Positions 24,772 through 36,463 of a DNA stretch of 64,000 nucleotides are shown piece after piece. The DNA is taken from assembly GCA_947179485.1 (NCBI GenBank), contig OX359245.1, forward strand, positions 52,253,067 to 52,317,066, written 5' to 3'. Numbering within the stretch: the stretch's first letter is position 1; the number at the start of each line of letters is the position of its first letter. This stretch comes from Allacma fusca. Its lineage: Eukaryota > Arthropoda > Collembola > Symphypleona > Sminthuridae. The notes below the pieces were generated by a model. That model had not been told where the DNA came from. It made no database searches and saw only the letters and a list, made by a program, of their open reading frames with translations. Position numbers and translations under genes: made by a program.

Positions 24772-27700
24772 TTAACCCCAGAAATTATTTGGTGAGAATC
24801 CACGGGATGGATTACCCCAACCACCATTAGACCACCCTTGTGGGCTAGGTGATCGACTGGGTTGTCGGAACCCTTGTTGTGGCCCAGGACGTTGTTGCTG
24901 TGGTCCTCGTTGAGGTGATCTAGAGCCTTGAGGTTGTCGAGGTCCTTGAGGCTGACCTTGCCCTTGAGGTTGGCGGGGTCTGCCTCGAGGAGGTTGAGTT
25001 CCAGGTGAAGGACTCGCTGATGCCGCATTCGGTAACGGATTTCCAGGGAGAACATTTCCATTTTGATCAATCCTTCCCATATTGCCTGGGGCACCCCCAC
25101 CTCTGATGGTTGTGGTGTTACTGTGTCGGATTATGACCTGACAAACCAAAATTTTAATCAGCCTACAATGTTAAAGCAGGAACAAAAATTTTAAAGCATA
25201 AAATTCTCAACATCCTTCCATTAGTAATGTACCTGGGTTGTGAACATATTGGACTTCCCAGAAATATATTCATCCAGAGTAGCAACAGGGGTACTTGTAC
25301 CAGGCCGTGCCGCATTTCGATCAAAAGGGAAACCCATGGGCTTCCGGTCAGGATATAACTCATCCAAAATCCCACAGTAAATAACTGCATCTCTGCAGCC
25401 TTGTTGCTGAGCCGGGGATTGGGCGTTGGTCCTGGGAACAACATCGTCTGCGCCATTTGTGATCATGACGAAAAGGTCGAAAGTAACTCCCGACGGGGAA
25501 CCTATAGGCAAAAGTACATGTTCAGGCCAACCGCAACTACAAACCGCCTGCGCTCCAGTAATGTCCGGCTCTCGCACTGGAAGTCCCTCCAAATCCCGGA
25601 AAGTGTCTCCCCAAGGAATTACTAGAGTAGAGTCCTGGGAGTTCCTGTTGATGACGTTATTTCCTGGTTGCACTGTTGTAGGAACAAAAATTGTAATCTA
25701 GTTTACTCGTTTAATTAGCAGGTCATAAGTATATGTATTTATAATATTTTCCCTTACAATTGGCGGTGAATTTATCCAGCTCAAAAAATAGGAGGCGCTG
25801 GTCCCGGTAAGTTAATTTCTCTCCACGGTGGTTATTTCTTGGAGCCATGAATATCCTAACTGTACCACTTACAGCTTGTTGGCCGCTATTGGTCACCTTC
25901 AGAAAATTTTAAGGCGTGATATAGCTTATTCGAGATATTTGGACATAATTTTATAAGAATTTGAAAAGTCAGAAACTGCTGTACATTTATTTGGTATGTG
26001 AATCTTCTATGGTTAAGATGGGTGAACCGAACCCAAATTGCGCCCCCTGTGGCGGCGTTTCTTCCAAAATCAAAACCTCTCCCAACATCAGCATCACTTT
26101 GGGTCCAATGAGTCACCAGTATGTTGGGCCTTTCATTTGGCGTCTGAACTCCGACGCTGGTCACTTGAATTCCTTGCCAGGATAACTGCAAAATCAAATA
26201 TGGTTATGCATGAATCGTTATAAGAGTACCTGAAAATGAGCTAATGTTGACTTACGATGCGATACGCTTTTAAAGGCAAAAATCAACATTGTGCTAAATC
26301 TGGTGCTGCTTTTAGACTCAATTACCTGCTCTTGTGTATATGGTTGCAAGGAAACTTTATATCTTGTGAATATGTCATCAACAAATTTATGCCAACGGTA
26401 AAATACCGGGTCTCGCATAGATGTTCCTGGGTCTGCCATTACCCCACTGGATTCCTTCATAACAGCATTTCCGAATTTTACTTATAAATACACGTAGTTA
26501 TACAGAATCATATACAAAATTTAAAAAATAACTTTAGGTAAACATAAGCATGTTTGAGTACCCGATGACGGTTTTCCGGGTCATGCGCAAAGCCTATGAG
26601 CGAATGCCCCAAGATGTGCATATTTCCATAGAAGCGTTCATTTGGCGCAACTGCCCCGCCATTTTCGACAATGTCCCCCAAAATATCGATTCCTCTCTCC
26701 TCAGTGAGGACCAATCTTTCGTTGGTACTCTTTTAAAAAAATAAATGACAAATAAAGCAATTTTTACAATTTAAGTAAGATGTCTCTGAGAGTAATTTGC
26801 AGCTACAGTCATTATAATGCCAGTGTCAATCGCTTCCGCAATCCTATCGTTCCATTGGCGAATTTGATTCGGACTGACAACCAGGTTTTCTATAGGTCTG
26901 TTGATAGCCTGAAAGATTGTGGGAAACGTACATATACATATGCACATTACATTACAATTTATGAATGCATCTAGCGTATAAAATAAAATTATTATGGACC
27001 ACGTACCATCATTCTTGTCCCTTCCTGTCTGCCTCCCCAAATCCTTCCTGAATTTGCCTCCGTGAGTTTGGGGAAGTATCCTTCCTCGACGCGTTGATTC
27101 AGATCTAAAGGTACGGTTAGCTCCATACCATTACATATCCTTTCAGCCTCGTACCTTAAGAACAAGCGTCATATTTCAGATATTAGATAATCTCCTATAT
27201 GAGTTGCGAGGTCCTTTAAAAGACCTTAAAAATTCAATTAGGGATAGTACACTGTAGGACGTATTACCTTGCAATGATACTGTGATGCATGTGGTAAAAC
27301 AGCTCTCCCTTACGGTCCCTGGATCCAGGCCCAGTTACTGGAGCTCGGTCTGTGTAAATCAAATGCCAGTGCCAGTGATGAGTATTGATGCCAATATCCT
27401 CCCGGAAATAAGCCAGGACAGCTTCTCTATTACTACTGTTAGAAGTGAAGGCGCGAGGGATCTCGATTACCATCTGCATTGTAAATACAAAATTTAGCCA
27501 TCATGTGGAATCACTCCCACGGTATTGCCCATTTGTAAATTTGAAAGAGTAATTGAGAAATAAATTATGACAAAGAAATTAATTATGAGAAAGGCTTCTT
27601 CGTAAGAGAGAAATCACTTACTCGGTCTTGCAATGGGACAGCCGCTTGTTGTTGCGCCTGGCGCAAGACATGCGGGTCAAAGAAGGAACTCGGCAAAACT

Positions 27701-28384
27701 TCATACAGTGCTGGCATTACGAACCCGCGCATGTCCCGCCGGGAAAGGCAAGCGCTCGCGAACGCATATACCCACAAATCCGTATTCACATTTGTACTAT
27801 CTCGGCAAGCACAAGCCAACCCGATGAAATTGTCAGTGTTAGGTTCGCCTATATGATTTTAAAATTTGAACTGCAATAATTAGTATTTATTTAATTTAAT
27901 TGAGTATACTCTCTTAAAAAAATCTGTCGATTGCTAAAACTTACGAAGCAAAATTTGCCGAACTGCATCCGCCGCGCGCGCATGATTTGGGATGAAGTAG
28001 CAAAATATTTCACTTTTTGGGCACAAGCGTCCTACATCCGTCAAATCTGGCATTGGCACATTTGGGATGTTCACCATGTTTGGCACAATGCGCATCGAGG
28101 GCTCGGCCCCAGTCAGCATGCGACGCAGCGTTTCGGATGCATGACGCTGCTGTTGAGTCTGTAATTTGGCGAAATGAAAATTATTTTCTCAACATTCCGT
28201 TTCAAATATTGACAAGTATGTATTTCGTATAAATTCTCGTATACGCAAAAGTTTAATGGAATTTGAACCTTACCAAATTTGGAATTTCGTATAAAGTATT
28301 TGAAGAACCTCTCGGACCCAAAAACAGCGGCTCCCCCACCCTCTCGAACAAGTACATTGCCCGAGACTGCAAAGCGTTATTCAT
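24772..28384 (-). CDS. PPO: Prophenoloxidase PPO-3 (12 exons, 816 aa, tailed)
   Basis: Exons: 28384-28274, 28158-27945, 27848-27622, 27473-27268, 27154-27007, 26908-26807, 26729-26562, 26454-26326, 26185-25985, 25896-25758, 25672-25233, 25137-24772. It is the closest paralogue of PPO-2: exons 1-8, 10 and 11 have identical lengths. Copper ligands are complete: CuA His217/221/247, CuB His374/378 (here NMHILGH) and His414. The thioester-like site is altered: CSCGWPEHVLLPIG instead of CGCGWPEHMLLPRG, so the first Gly of GCGWP is Ser. The placeholder-Phe region reads FCYFIPNHA. The exon 6 donor is weak (GTAGCT). The Gln/Pro/Arg tail ends GFSPNNFWG, as in PPO-2. Expected to be an active phenoloxidase zymogen. 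Confidence 0.95.
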
Positions 28385-29636
28385 GATGAAATATGTCACG
28401 GATCTTCTTTTTTCAGACTATCTTTGACACTTCCATTAGAATAATTAGACCTGAACTTGAAAACAGAATGATCCAAGGTGAAGCAAATTGCGTACGTTTT
28501 AAGCACTAGGAATAATTTATTTTCAGATTGCGGTAAACCGCAGTAAAGTGAACACATAATAGCAAAATCTAATTCCTGACTCTTTACTTCCTACGCAGTT
28601 ATGTGCAGATACATAAATGAACGGATATTACATTGCATCGCTCTCTGGGTTTTGTTTTCGTTTAATTATTGAGAACTGTACAGAACAGTAGGTTCTTCCG
28701 GTGGCGGTCTATTTACGTCAAACTAAAGCGACACAGGAGTGGTGACCGCAAGGTCTAAATTTCTGAATGATATTTTGCTCTGCTTTACATTACCGGCATT
28801 CTCAGAAATATAAGCATCCACTTTAAAGGAAAATTACAAGGAATGCATACGATTGTCCGGATGCTTACGTTCGAACTGGACATTTGTAACTGGACTAGGT
28901 CTTAAATGCCTTGCTCTTCTATTAGGTCACCACGGACAGCAGAATAAATAATTACTTTTATACCAATAACAGGCATATGTATGCCATACACGGTTTACAT
29001 TCGTTCTTTCACTGGGTCTGTTTTGCATATAATGTAACTATATGTGTACATTGATTATGTTGCTGCTAATCAACACTGTGCCTTTTGCACAAAATTGGCA
29101 GTCGACACTGGAGTGAGTTCAATTAGTTATAATCAAAATATTCACCGCTTTAATAAAACAATTATCTAATGAGAAGATTTTTTTTTAAACTAGGGTATAA
29201 TTTATGAGTAAATTCTTCAAAAAATGACTGGCTATGTGCAAATTATTGGTTTCTGCTCAATTCGATACATATAGTATCATGTTGTGTATAGTGGCTTGTA
29301 TCATGCCTAGCTCTCTTGTATTTACGACGTATACACAACAACCACGTATGTATGTATGTTCATCTATAATTTTTTTATCATTGGCTACTCCTCCAATTTT
29401 AACCAAATTCATTTTCGATGTCATTAGTGTCAAGCACAAAAAATTTGGCTGCATTCGACCTAAGCGTTTTTGAGTTTAAAACGGCTACCCGCTCCTATTC
29501 CATTACACAATCAAACGATCTACAAATATACAGGGCAGTTCATGCTTCCTTCATCAAATTTACACCCCTAATAACTGAATGGTTTTACAGTGATTCTCCC
29601 CAGATTACAGCATGTGACCTCATGCTTTATGAACTA
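28385..29636. other. Intergenic, no gene seen
   Basis: Upstream region of PPO-3. AT-rich, with no supported exon or repeat. Short frames at 29234-29642 lack any domain. Confidence 0.5.
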
Positions 29637-29822
29637 CAGTGAATTTCCTATACAGTGGTTAGTGGTTCCCAAGGTGTTGATATTCAAATACCTGCCAATA
29701 TATGGAGATGCCATTATATCATACTACTCTATAATGTAAATATAATCCTATGAAAAATTTAACTGTGCCAATATAAAGGGAATGCTAACTAAGAGGTACG
29801 ATCTAATATAGGAAATTCATTG
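29637..29822. mobile_element. Short TA-flanked MITE, relative of the 487-bp family
   Basis: Begins CAGTGAATTTCCTATACAGTGG and ends with the complement of CAATGAATTTCC, with TA on each side. At 186 bp it is an internally deleted, diverged relative of the element at 21862-22348. It contains fragments of the same internal phrases (GGAGATGCCA, AGGAAATTCA). Confidence 0.75.
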
Positions 29823-30245
29823 TATAACATGATCTAACGGTAAACCTTCTTTGAAATAAAACACAAAATTATGTCCATGGGGTTCAATTTAGTAAATTGC
29901 TTTGTAAATGTACAATTTAAAATAATACACCCGAGCAAGTTTAATGCTACTGAAGTTGTGGTAATTGCATACATACATATTTTGAATGTATCCTTCAAAG
30001 GTAAGGCGGAGCAATACTGTAAAAGTATGGACTGGAATTGGAATTTGATGTACAACACTGACCCATCCGAGTTTACATTGGAATTGGAAGAAAATGCGTA
30101 AGTTTCTATTTGAATTTAAAAATTCAATTACTGTATGACAAATAAAGGAAACAACAAGTAATGAACATTCGAATTGCTTTCTGCCCCTATACTCATGTAC
30201 AGCAAAATTCGGGAATGCTAAATTCAATTGAAGCTATGTATATAG
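29823..30245. other. 5' flank of the first 400-aa receptor gene, cut off by a Gypsy insertion
   Basis: Contains a block (near 29875-29935, ending TGTACAATTTAAA) that resembles the 5' flanks of the second receptor gene (about 55855-55910) and of a decayed locus near 61030. It therefore appears to be the distal promoter region of the receptor at 40239, now displaced by 9.9 kb. Confidence 0.5.
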
Positions 30246-31059
30246 TGTTATTATTAATGTAGTAGTTAATGGTGGTTCGTAATTGAGGAGAATGAAATGA
30301 AGAGCCGATTATGGAAATTAAAGGGAATATTGATGGTAATGAGAGTGAGAGCCGAGATGATGGGGAAAATGTAGACGGTAGAGAGGCACTTGCTTTGAGT
30401 GAGGGATTTCGGGCTTGTGTCTCAACGTATGGAAGATACGAAGAATGAGTGTGTGTGCACGTATATGGTTTTGTTCTCACAGTATACTTTATTTATCTAT
30501 AGTGCGTAGATGGATACACTTAGTTGGTCTCACACGCGTTCCCTTGCTCTGCTTAGCTCAAGATCTGATGTTGCTCTCCTCTTCGTACCTACGGAGGCAC
30601 GAAGTTTTGACCGCGTTCCCTTGCTCTGCTTAGCTCAAGATCTGATGTTGCTCTCCTCTTCGTACCTACGGAGGCACGAAGTTTTATACGGAGGTGAGCA
30701 CAAATGTGCCCACCTCCAGTATTTACAAAGGTTTAAGTTTGAACCAATAATATTTAGTTACACATTTTTAAAGGAAACCTCAACACAGAAAAGTAACTCT
30801 GGATGTCGGAAATCTACGTTATCCTTAATTCCTATGTCTAAGCTTAGCAAGGATGCCTAAAAGTAGCTACTTGCCACCTTTTTGCCTTCAAACGCACGCT
30901 AACTTGAGGGTAGTCTTCCTCTACATATGTACCTAGCGGAGCGCCATTTGATTACATGGCGTTCCATGCGTAGGTACATTGGCCGACAAGTGCCGTATTG
31001 GGAGATAGTAGTGGCGTAGTTGACGTTACATTTATTGAGTGTTACAAAACTACTTAACA
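30246..31059 (-). repeat. 3' LTR of element 1
   Basis: Matches 39353-40166 base for base as far as I can read. It contains an internal tandem duplication with a 77-bp period (30535-30685) carrying the CTTAGCTCAAGATCTG phrase twice. The open frames inside are by-products of this duplication. Confidence 0.95.
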
Positions 31060-31961
31060 TTCTACCAGGAAGGGCAAACAATGTCCCCATTGTTTCCACT
31101 TAAGTTGAATAAACTTTTTTCAGCTCTGTAAATACTATTTCTTGAAATTTTATCATTTTAACATATAATATTCGTATTAAAATGTGTATTATCATTAGAA
31201 CATCGTTAGTTTTAGACACTAGTAGTACAATCAGTCAGTATATACTTCCTGTAGTGGCAGAAAATTCTGTCCTCAGAATTATTAAGATAGAATTGAGGAA
31301 ACTTTTGGAGAGGGAATTGGCAAAATAGAGACCTTATATACGGTGAGTAACAATTTTGTATTGGGTTAGTGAGATTGAAATTGAAAAATAGCTTATAATA
31401 TGAACTTGAAAGTGTGTGTATAATAGATTTTACAGAAATTTTGTGTGTGTACAGGGTGTCTAATGGGAAGTGGCGAAATGTAGTGATCAGTTACAATTTC
31501 TGGAAATAATTAAAAATGTTTTGGGAGCTGCAGCTCATAGTACATAGGTATAGAATTGGGACAAAAATTACTAAGTGTGTAATATAAGAATGTGATGTGT
31601 GAGAATTATGTTAAAGTGTTTGTGAAGCTAGGAAAAATTGTTAGTAAAAAAAAATTTTTTTTTTTTTGTGTTTTTCTTGATTGTAGATAACTTGCAAATG
31701 GCATGGCGTCCCATGTGTGTTTGCTTTCATCATATGGGTTGCGGACCTGAACATCCGTGAATGTGGGTCATGTTGAGAAGTCTGCTATAGTCAGTGGAAA
31801 TGTGTTCTGGAACTCAGAATAAATACATATTAGTAAATATGTCAGCAAGATAAAGTTTTTGTGCAATATCATTGGTGTTGCAGATGGAGCCCGTGTCTCA
31901 AAGTGTTTGTAATAAAGTTGAGTACAGAGCATAAATGAAGTGGGATTGAAGGCATATGATG
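31060..31961 (-). other. Element 1, 3' region between pol and LTR
   Basis: About 0.9 kb of AT-rich sequence with no long frame and no env-like protein. The polypurine tract just inside the LTR is weak (GGTAGAA on the element strand). Confidence 0.6.
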
Positions 31962-34900
31962 TTATAGCCGATAACTGTGATTAGTGGTAGGTTTAACCAC
32001 TGTGAAGTTAAATAAATTGTCCAATGCGTGGATATGAGTTCTTGTGCTACGCCTAAAATCCGAATCTTGACGGGAATAAAAATCTGTGGGTAATATGTGT
32101 TGAGAGTCTTGTTCCAATAATTGTTGCTGGGTTCTCCTAACACGTTTATTAGGAAGTGTTATAGAGGAGGAGCGAGGAATTTCCACAGTAGAATTTTTAG
32201 GTGCAGACATTAGTGCTTCTCTATAGGTAGGTTTATGAGGTTGCTCTTGATTTTCTGGAGGAATTGTAGGAGGTTGTTGAACGGGAAATGGAGGCACTGT
32301 ATCCCGTAGTGGAAATGCATGAGTGTCAGCTGTAGGTAAATTTGGTTCAAGAATAACGTCGGCTGGACTTGAGGGTTGTTCAGCAATAAGTTCAGGAGTA
32401 ATGTCAGGTTCTGGAGAAGGTAGTTCTCCTGTAGATTTAGTAAGTTCCTGAGGAATGTCTTGTAGATTTGTAGAAGATTCCTGCACTGGAGGTGCATCGT
32501 CATTATTGAGCAGAGATTTAGTGTTGAACACATTGGGGCGTTCATAAAATATTTTCAACCTGGACACATGAACTGGGAGGGTTTTAACAGTGTTACCAAC
32601 AGATCCTCTAATAGTGTAGTTAACTTCGGAGGGTCGGTCAATAACAGAAAATGGTCCTTTCCATCTGGGTAGTAACTTAGTGCTCGTACCAGGTTGTATG
32701 GACGTGTGCTCGAGGAGCACATTGTCACCAATATTATAGTTTACTGTTCGTTTAGACTGATTTACGCGGGCGGCGTATTTTTTCCTTTGGGTCTCTAGTA
32801 TGTCATGAGTAGTTTTCCAGAGTGACGTCATGTCTTGGACGTTTCTATTTTCTGGAGTAAAAGTAGGAAATGCATTTCTCAACGGGGTGCGTGCATGAAA
32901 ACCATGCAGCACGTAGAATGGTGTAAAACCGTGGGAGCTGTGAAGAGTATTGTTGAGATGGAATATAATAGCTGGAATGGCGTGGGGCCAGTCGGCCTTA
33001 TTTTCTGCTCTGTATATAGCAATACAGTCACCCAATGTTTGATGGGATCTCTCGATAAGACCCTGAGTTTGGGGGTGAAAAGCAGTGCTATAGTTTATTT
33101 TAAAATCAAATATTTTGGAAAGTTCTGTAATGACAGCATTGTTAAATTCTGTCCCTTGATCTGACTGTATAATTTCGGGAAGGGAATAGACGGCAGCTAT
33201 TTTGTTGAAGATGAATTTGGCTATAGCGGAAGCGTCTGCGGTGGGTACAACCTCAGCTACGAGAAATTTAGTGAGATAACAAATTGCAGTGATTATATAT
33301 CTTGGACGTCCTTCTTTATTCGTCAATGGACCCTGTACATCCATCTGAATTCTTTCGAAGGGTCTGAGGGGAATAGGAATGAATTGAAATTCTCCGGGCT
33401 GTTTTTGACCACGGGGAGTTTTTCGTTCTTGACAGAATTTACAAGATTGGATAAAATCTTTGATGTCTTTAGTCATCGTCTTCCAGTAATAGCTATGATG
33501 TATTTCCCTCAGGGCTTTTGTATGTCCTGTGTGGGACACTGGGTTATGGTGACATTTAATGATATCCGGGACCATGTGATGTGGTATCATTAGTAGGGAT
33601 TTTTCTCCAAGTTTTTTGTTATGTTTATACAAAATATTGTTATAGAGAGCGTATGTTGAACGGACTCTCCAATTGCTTGGAAGTTTGTTAATTATATCCA
33701 TAAGAGCTGGATCTTTCGCTTGTTCGCTTTGGAGAGTACCAATATCTATTGTATGGACGGAGAGGCATGCTTCATCATCGGTCTGGGAGTGTGTGGGTTC
33801 TTGGAAAGGATTGCGGCTGAGGCAATCGGCAACCTTATGAGTTGTACCCTTGACATATTTTATGGTAATGTCGTAGGGCATCAGTAGAAGTTGCAGTCGT
33901 TGTAGCTTGGGGTCCAAGCTATCCTTACTCTTCATGATATAGCATAAAGAGTGGTGGTCCGTTTTGACCGTGAATGGTATGCCAAGTAAATATTCTTTTA
34001 ATTTCATTACGGACCAAGTTATGGCCAGTAGTTCTAGAATGCGAATGTGATACTTAACTTCATATTTATTTAGACGTCGGCTGAGGAAGAAAACTGGATG
34101 TTCTAAACCGTCAGGGTGTAATTGGGCCATATAGGCTCCAATGCCTTGGTAGGAGGCATCCGTGTACAGAAAGGTTGGTTTTTGTGGGTCGTAGTGTGCT
34201 AAAACGGGTTTGCATAATAATAGATTTTTGAGAGCTTGAAATGCTTGGTCACATTCGTGAGTCCACAGAAACGGGGTGTTCTTTTTTGTGAGTTCTCTTA
34301 ATGGTGCTGCTATATGTGCAAAATTGGGCACAAATCTTCGGAAGAAGTTAGCCATTCCAAGAAAGGATTGGACTGTAGTGATGTTAGTTGGGGCGGGCAT
34401 CTGCCTTAATCCATTTAAATTGTCATCGTAGGGCTGAATACCATATGCGGTAATTGTAAAGCCAAGGAGATTTATTTTTTCGTAACCAAATTTACATTTG
34501 GTCGGTTCAAACTTGAGGTTATGCTGGGCAAATCGTATGAAGATTTTCCGGAGTTTAGAAATGTGCTCGTCAATAGTTTGACTAGCTACAATAATGTCAT
34601 CTACATATGCTAGAGCGGTATTGTATTTGAGATCTGCCAGAATAACATCTATCACTCGGCAAAAATGCGAGGGTGAGTTGCGTGTACCGAATGGCATGTC
34701 CTTATACTGATATTGTCCATTTCTTGTGATGAAGCTGAGCTTTTCTCTGGAGGCGGGTTCCACCGTTATCTGATGGAACCCTGACGCGAGGTCTAGAGTT
34801 GAAAAATACTTTTGATTCTGAAGACGACGAAGAATCTCGTCAATGCTGGGTAGGGGCCAATGCATAGGTTTAGTGATGGCGTTGAGTGATCGGAAATCAA

Positions 34901-36374
34901 TGACCATTCGGGGCTTTCTGATACCTTGGTCATTTGGTTTTTTGAAGACAATGATGACAGGGCTTGAGAAGGGTGACGTGGATGGCTCGATAATGTTATT
35001 AGCGAGTAATTTCTTAACTTCGGCGTCAATGATGGCGTCCTGGTATGAGGAGGTTTTGTAAGGTTTATGAGCTACTATGCCTCCAGACTGTAGTTCAACT
35101 CGGAAGGGAATCGTGGAACATTTACCGAGTTCATGTGGGTGAAACGCAAAAGAGCTCCTGTATTCTCTTAATAATGAACGGAGTTTAGTTTGATCCTCAG
35201 GATTGAGATCCGGATTGATTTTAAAAGATGCTATTTCAGTTTCCAATTGGGAAGTATTGATCGCATTGATATGTATTGGGTTCATAGAATTATCTTGTGT
35301 GTCAAAAGGGGTTAAATTTCCGAGACCCAAACCGTCTGGTAAGGTAATAGTCATAGAAGTTGGATTTGTGAGAAGGAAGAATTTAGAGTCAGGACTGAGT
35401 ATTGCATGAGGAGCAAGGATATGGAATTGTTTGTGTAGGGATTCATGAGGTTGGAAATATACAGGCGAAGTTTGTTCAATGGAGTGAATAGTTGCAATGG
35501 TTACATGAGACCTGGGTGAAATGACCTGTGTTCCATGGACGCGGAGAACATCGTCTTCCATGGTAGTGGAAACACATAGAATAGGAATTGTTGTAATTTT
35601 GGCTTGTGTAGCAGGTTTAGCTGAGACAGACGATATGGGAGTAGGTGCAGTTTTGAGAGTCATTTTGCGGGATGTAGAAATACGACGGCGAAGTGGATGG
35701 GTTGAGCGATGGAAGTATTCCTGGTCTGTCTCATCAGAAGACATGTCTGGAGTTGGAGAATATTTTTCAGGCTGTGAATATTTATTCCCATGTTGAGATT
35801 TATTTTTCGTTGTTGTGAGAGTCTGGGAAGCTTGGTCTTGAAAAGTTGGAAGAGTTTGAGTAGACGTTGAGATTGGAAAAGAGGTCACAGGTGGTGTAGT
35901 AGATGCAAACCAAGGGTCGGGCAAGAAGGTAGCTTCCTGGTCTTTGTTAGAATGAGATTTATTTGACAGTTGTGTCCTGGTTGAAAAGTTTTGTATGAGT
36001 TGTACTGGAAGTTCGCATTGTTCTCTAAGTGCATTATCGTGTTGTACGAGAGTATGAATTAACGGGATGTTTCCTGTGAATTTGTTGAATAGGATATTTT
36101 TCTCAGTGTTAATAAGGAATCCTCCTTTAGAATATAAGAAGTCTGTTCCCAAGATGCAGCGAAGAGTTGTGGAAGGAGCAATTATAAAAGGGTGTAAAAA
36201 TGTAGACTTGCCGATTTGGATTTTTACAAGGGCGAGTCCTGTATTGGGCATGTTATTTCCTGAGGCATCTATGAGTGTGAGATTGGTCTTGGTGATGTGT
36301 GTGCCTTGAGGTACATATGATGGATGGATCAGCGAAGCAGCTGCTCCTGTGTCGATAAGACACGGAAGGTTCAT
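31962..36374 (-). CDS. pol: Element 1 Pol polyprotein (PR-RT-RH-INT)
   Basis: 1470 codons from the first ATG of the frame. The frame is open upstream to the frameshift site at 36554, so translation probably begins as Gag-Pol. Visible domains by residue from that ATG: aspartic protease (LIDTGAAASL, ~6-15); reverse transcriptase with MVIDFRSLN and AYVDDI (~590); RNase H with YTDASYQGIGA (~735) and KTDHHSL; integrase with an HHCC zinc finger (~940-985), then the catalytic D (QMDVQGP, ~1010), D (SDQGTEF, ~1070) and E (GLIERSHQ, ~1105); GPY/F module (LLPRWKGPF, ~1238). No chromodomain follows. Instead there is a Pro/Ser-rich linker and a conserved basic tail (RRTQQQ...DFY...FRRSTR). The frame is intact, so the element may be active. 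Confidence 0.96.
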   Translation of the reverse strand: MNLPCLIDTGAAASLIHPSYVPQGTHITKTNLTLIDASGNNMPNTGLALVKIQIGKSTFLHPFIIAPSTTLRCILGTDFLYSKGGFLINTEKNILFNKFTGNIPLIHTLVQHDNALREQCELPVQLIQNFSTRTQLSNKSHSNKDQEATFLPDPWFASTTPPVTSFPISTSTQTLPTFQDQASQTLTTTKNKSQHGNKYSQPEKYSPTPDMSSDETDQEYFHRSTHPLRRRISTSRKMTLKTAPTPISSVSAKPATQAKITTIPILCVSTTMEDDVLRVHGTQVISPRSHVTIATIHSIEQTSPVYFQPHESLHKQFHILAPHAILSPDSKFFLLTNPTSMTITLPDGLGLGNLTPFDTQDNSMNPIHINAINTSQLETEIASFKINPDLNPEDQTKLRSLLREYRSSFAFHPHELGKCSTIPFRVELQSGGIVAHKPYKTSSYQDAIIDAEVKKLLANNIIEPSTSPFSSPVIIVFKKPNDQGIRKPRMVIDFRSLNAITKPMHWPLPSIDEILRRLQNQKYFSTLDLASGFHQITVEPASREKLSFITRNGQYQYKDMPFGTRNSPSHFCRVIDVILADLKYNTALAYVDDIIVASQTIDEHISKLRKIFIRFAQHNLKFEPTKCKFGYEKINLLGFTITAYGIQPYDDNLNGLRQMPAPTNITTVQSFLGMANFFRRFVPNFAHIAAPLRELTKKNTPFLWTHECDQAFQALKNLLLCKPVLAHYDPQKPTFLYTDASYQGIGAYMAQLHPDGLEHPVFFLSRRLNKYEVKYHIRILELLAITWSVMKLKEYLLGIPFTVKTDHHSLCYIMKSKDSLDPKLQRLQLLLMPYDITIKYVKGTTHKVADCLSRNPFQEPTHSQTDDEACLSVHTIDIGTLQSEQAKDPALMDIINKLPSNWRVRSTYALYNNILYKHNKKLGEKSLLMIPHHMVPDIIKCHHNPVSHTGHTKALREIHHSYYWKTMTKDIKDFIQSCKFCQERKTPRGQKQPGEFQFIPIPLRPFERIQMDVQGPLTNKEGRPRYIITAICYLTKFLVAEVVPTADASAIAKFIFNKIAAVYSLPEIIQSDQGTEFNNAVITELSKIFDFKINYSTAFHPQTQGLIERSHQTLGDCIAIYRAENKADWPHAIPAIIFHLNNTLHSSHGFTPFYVLHGFHARTPLRNAFPTFTPENRNVQDMTSLWKTTHDILETQRKKYAARVNQSKRTVNYNIGDNVLLEHTSIQPGTSTKLLPRWKGPFSVIDRPSEVNYTIRGSVGNTVKTLPVHVSRLKIFYERPNVFNTKSLLNNDDAPPVQESSTNLQDIPQELTKSTGELPSPEPDITPELIAEQPSSPADVILEPNLPTADTHAFPLRDTVPPFPVQQPPTIPPENQEQPHKPTYREALMSAPKNSTVEIPRSSSITLPNKRVRRTQQQLLEQDSQHILPTDFYSRQDSDFRRSTRTHIHALDNLFNFTVVKPTTNHSYRL

Positions 36375-36463
36375 ACCGTTTATACTGACAATGATTTTGA
36401 GTGAACATGAAAGTGAGTGTACAGTGATGTGAGTAGTACATTCTGTGTTAACGGAAGGGATTA

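Noticed and set aside
30510-30860. 116-codon frame in the element 1 LTR
   Set aside because: Created by the 77-bp LTR duplication and repeated in the other LTR; no domain.
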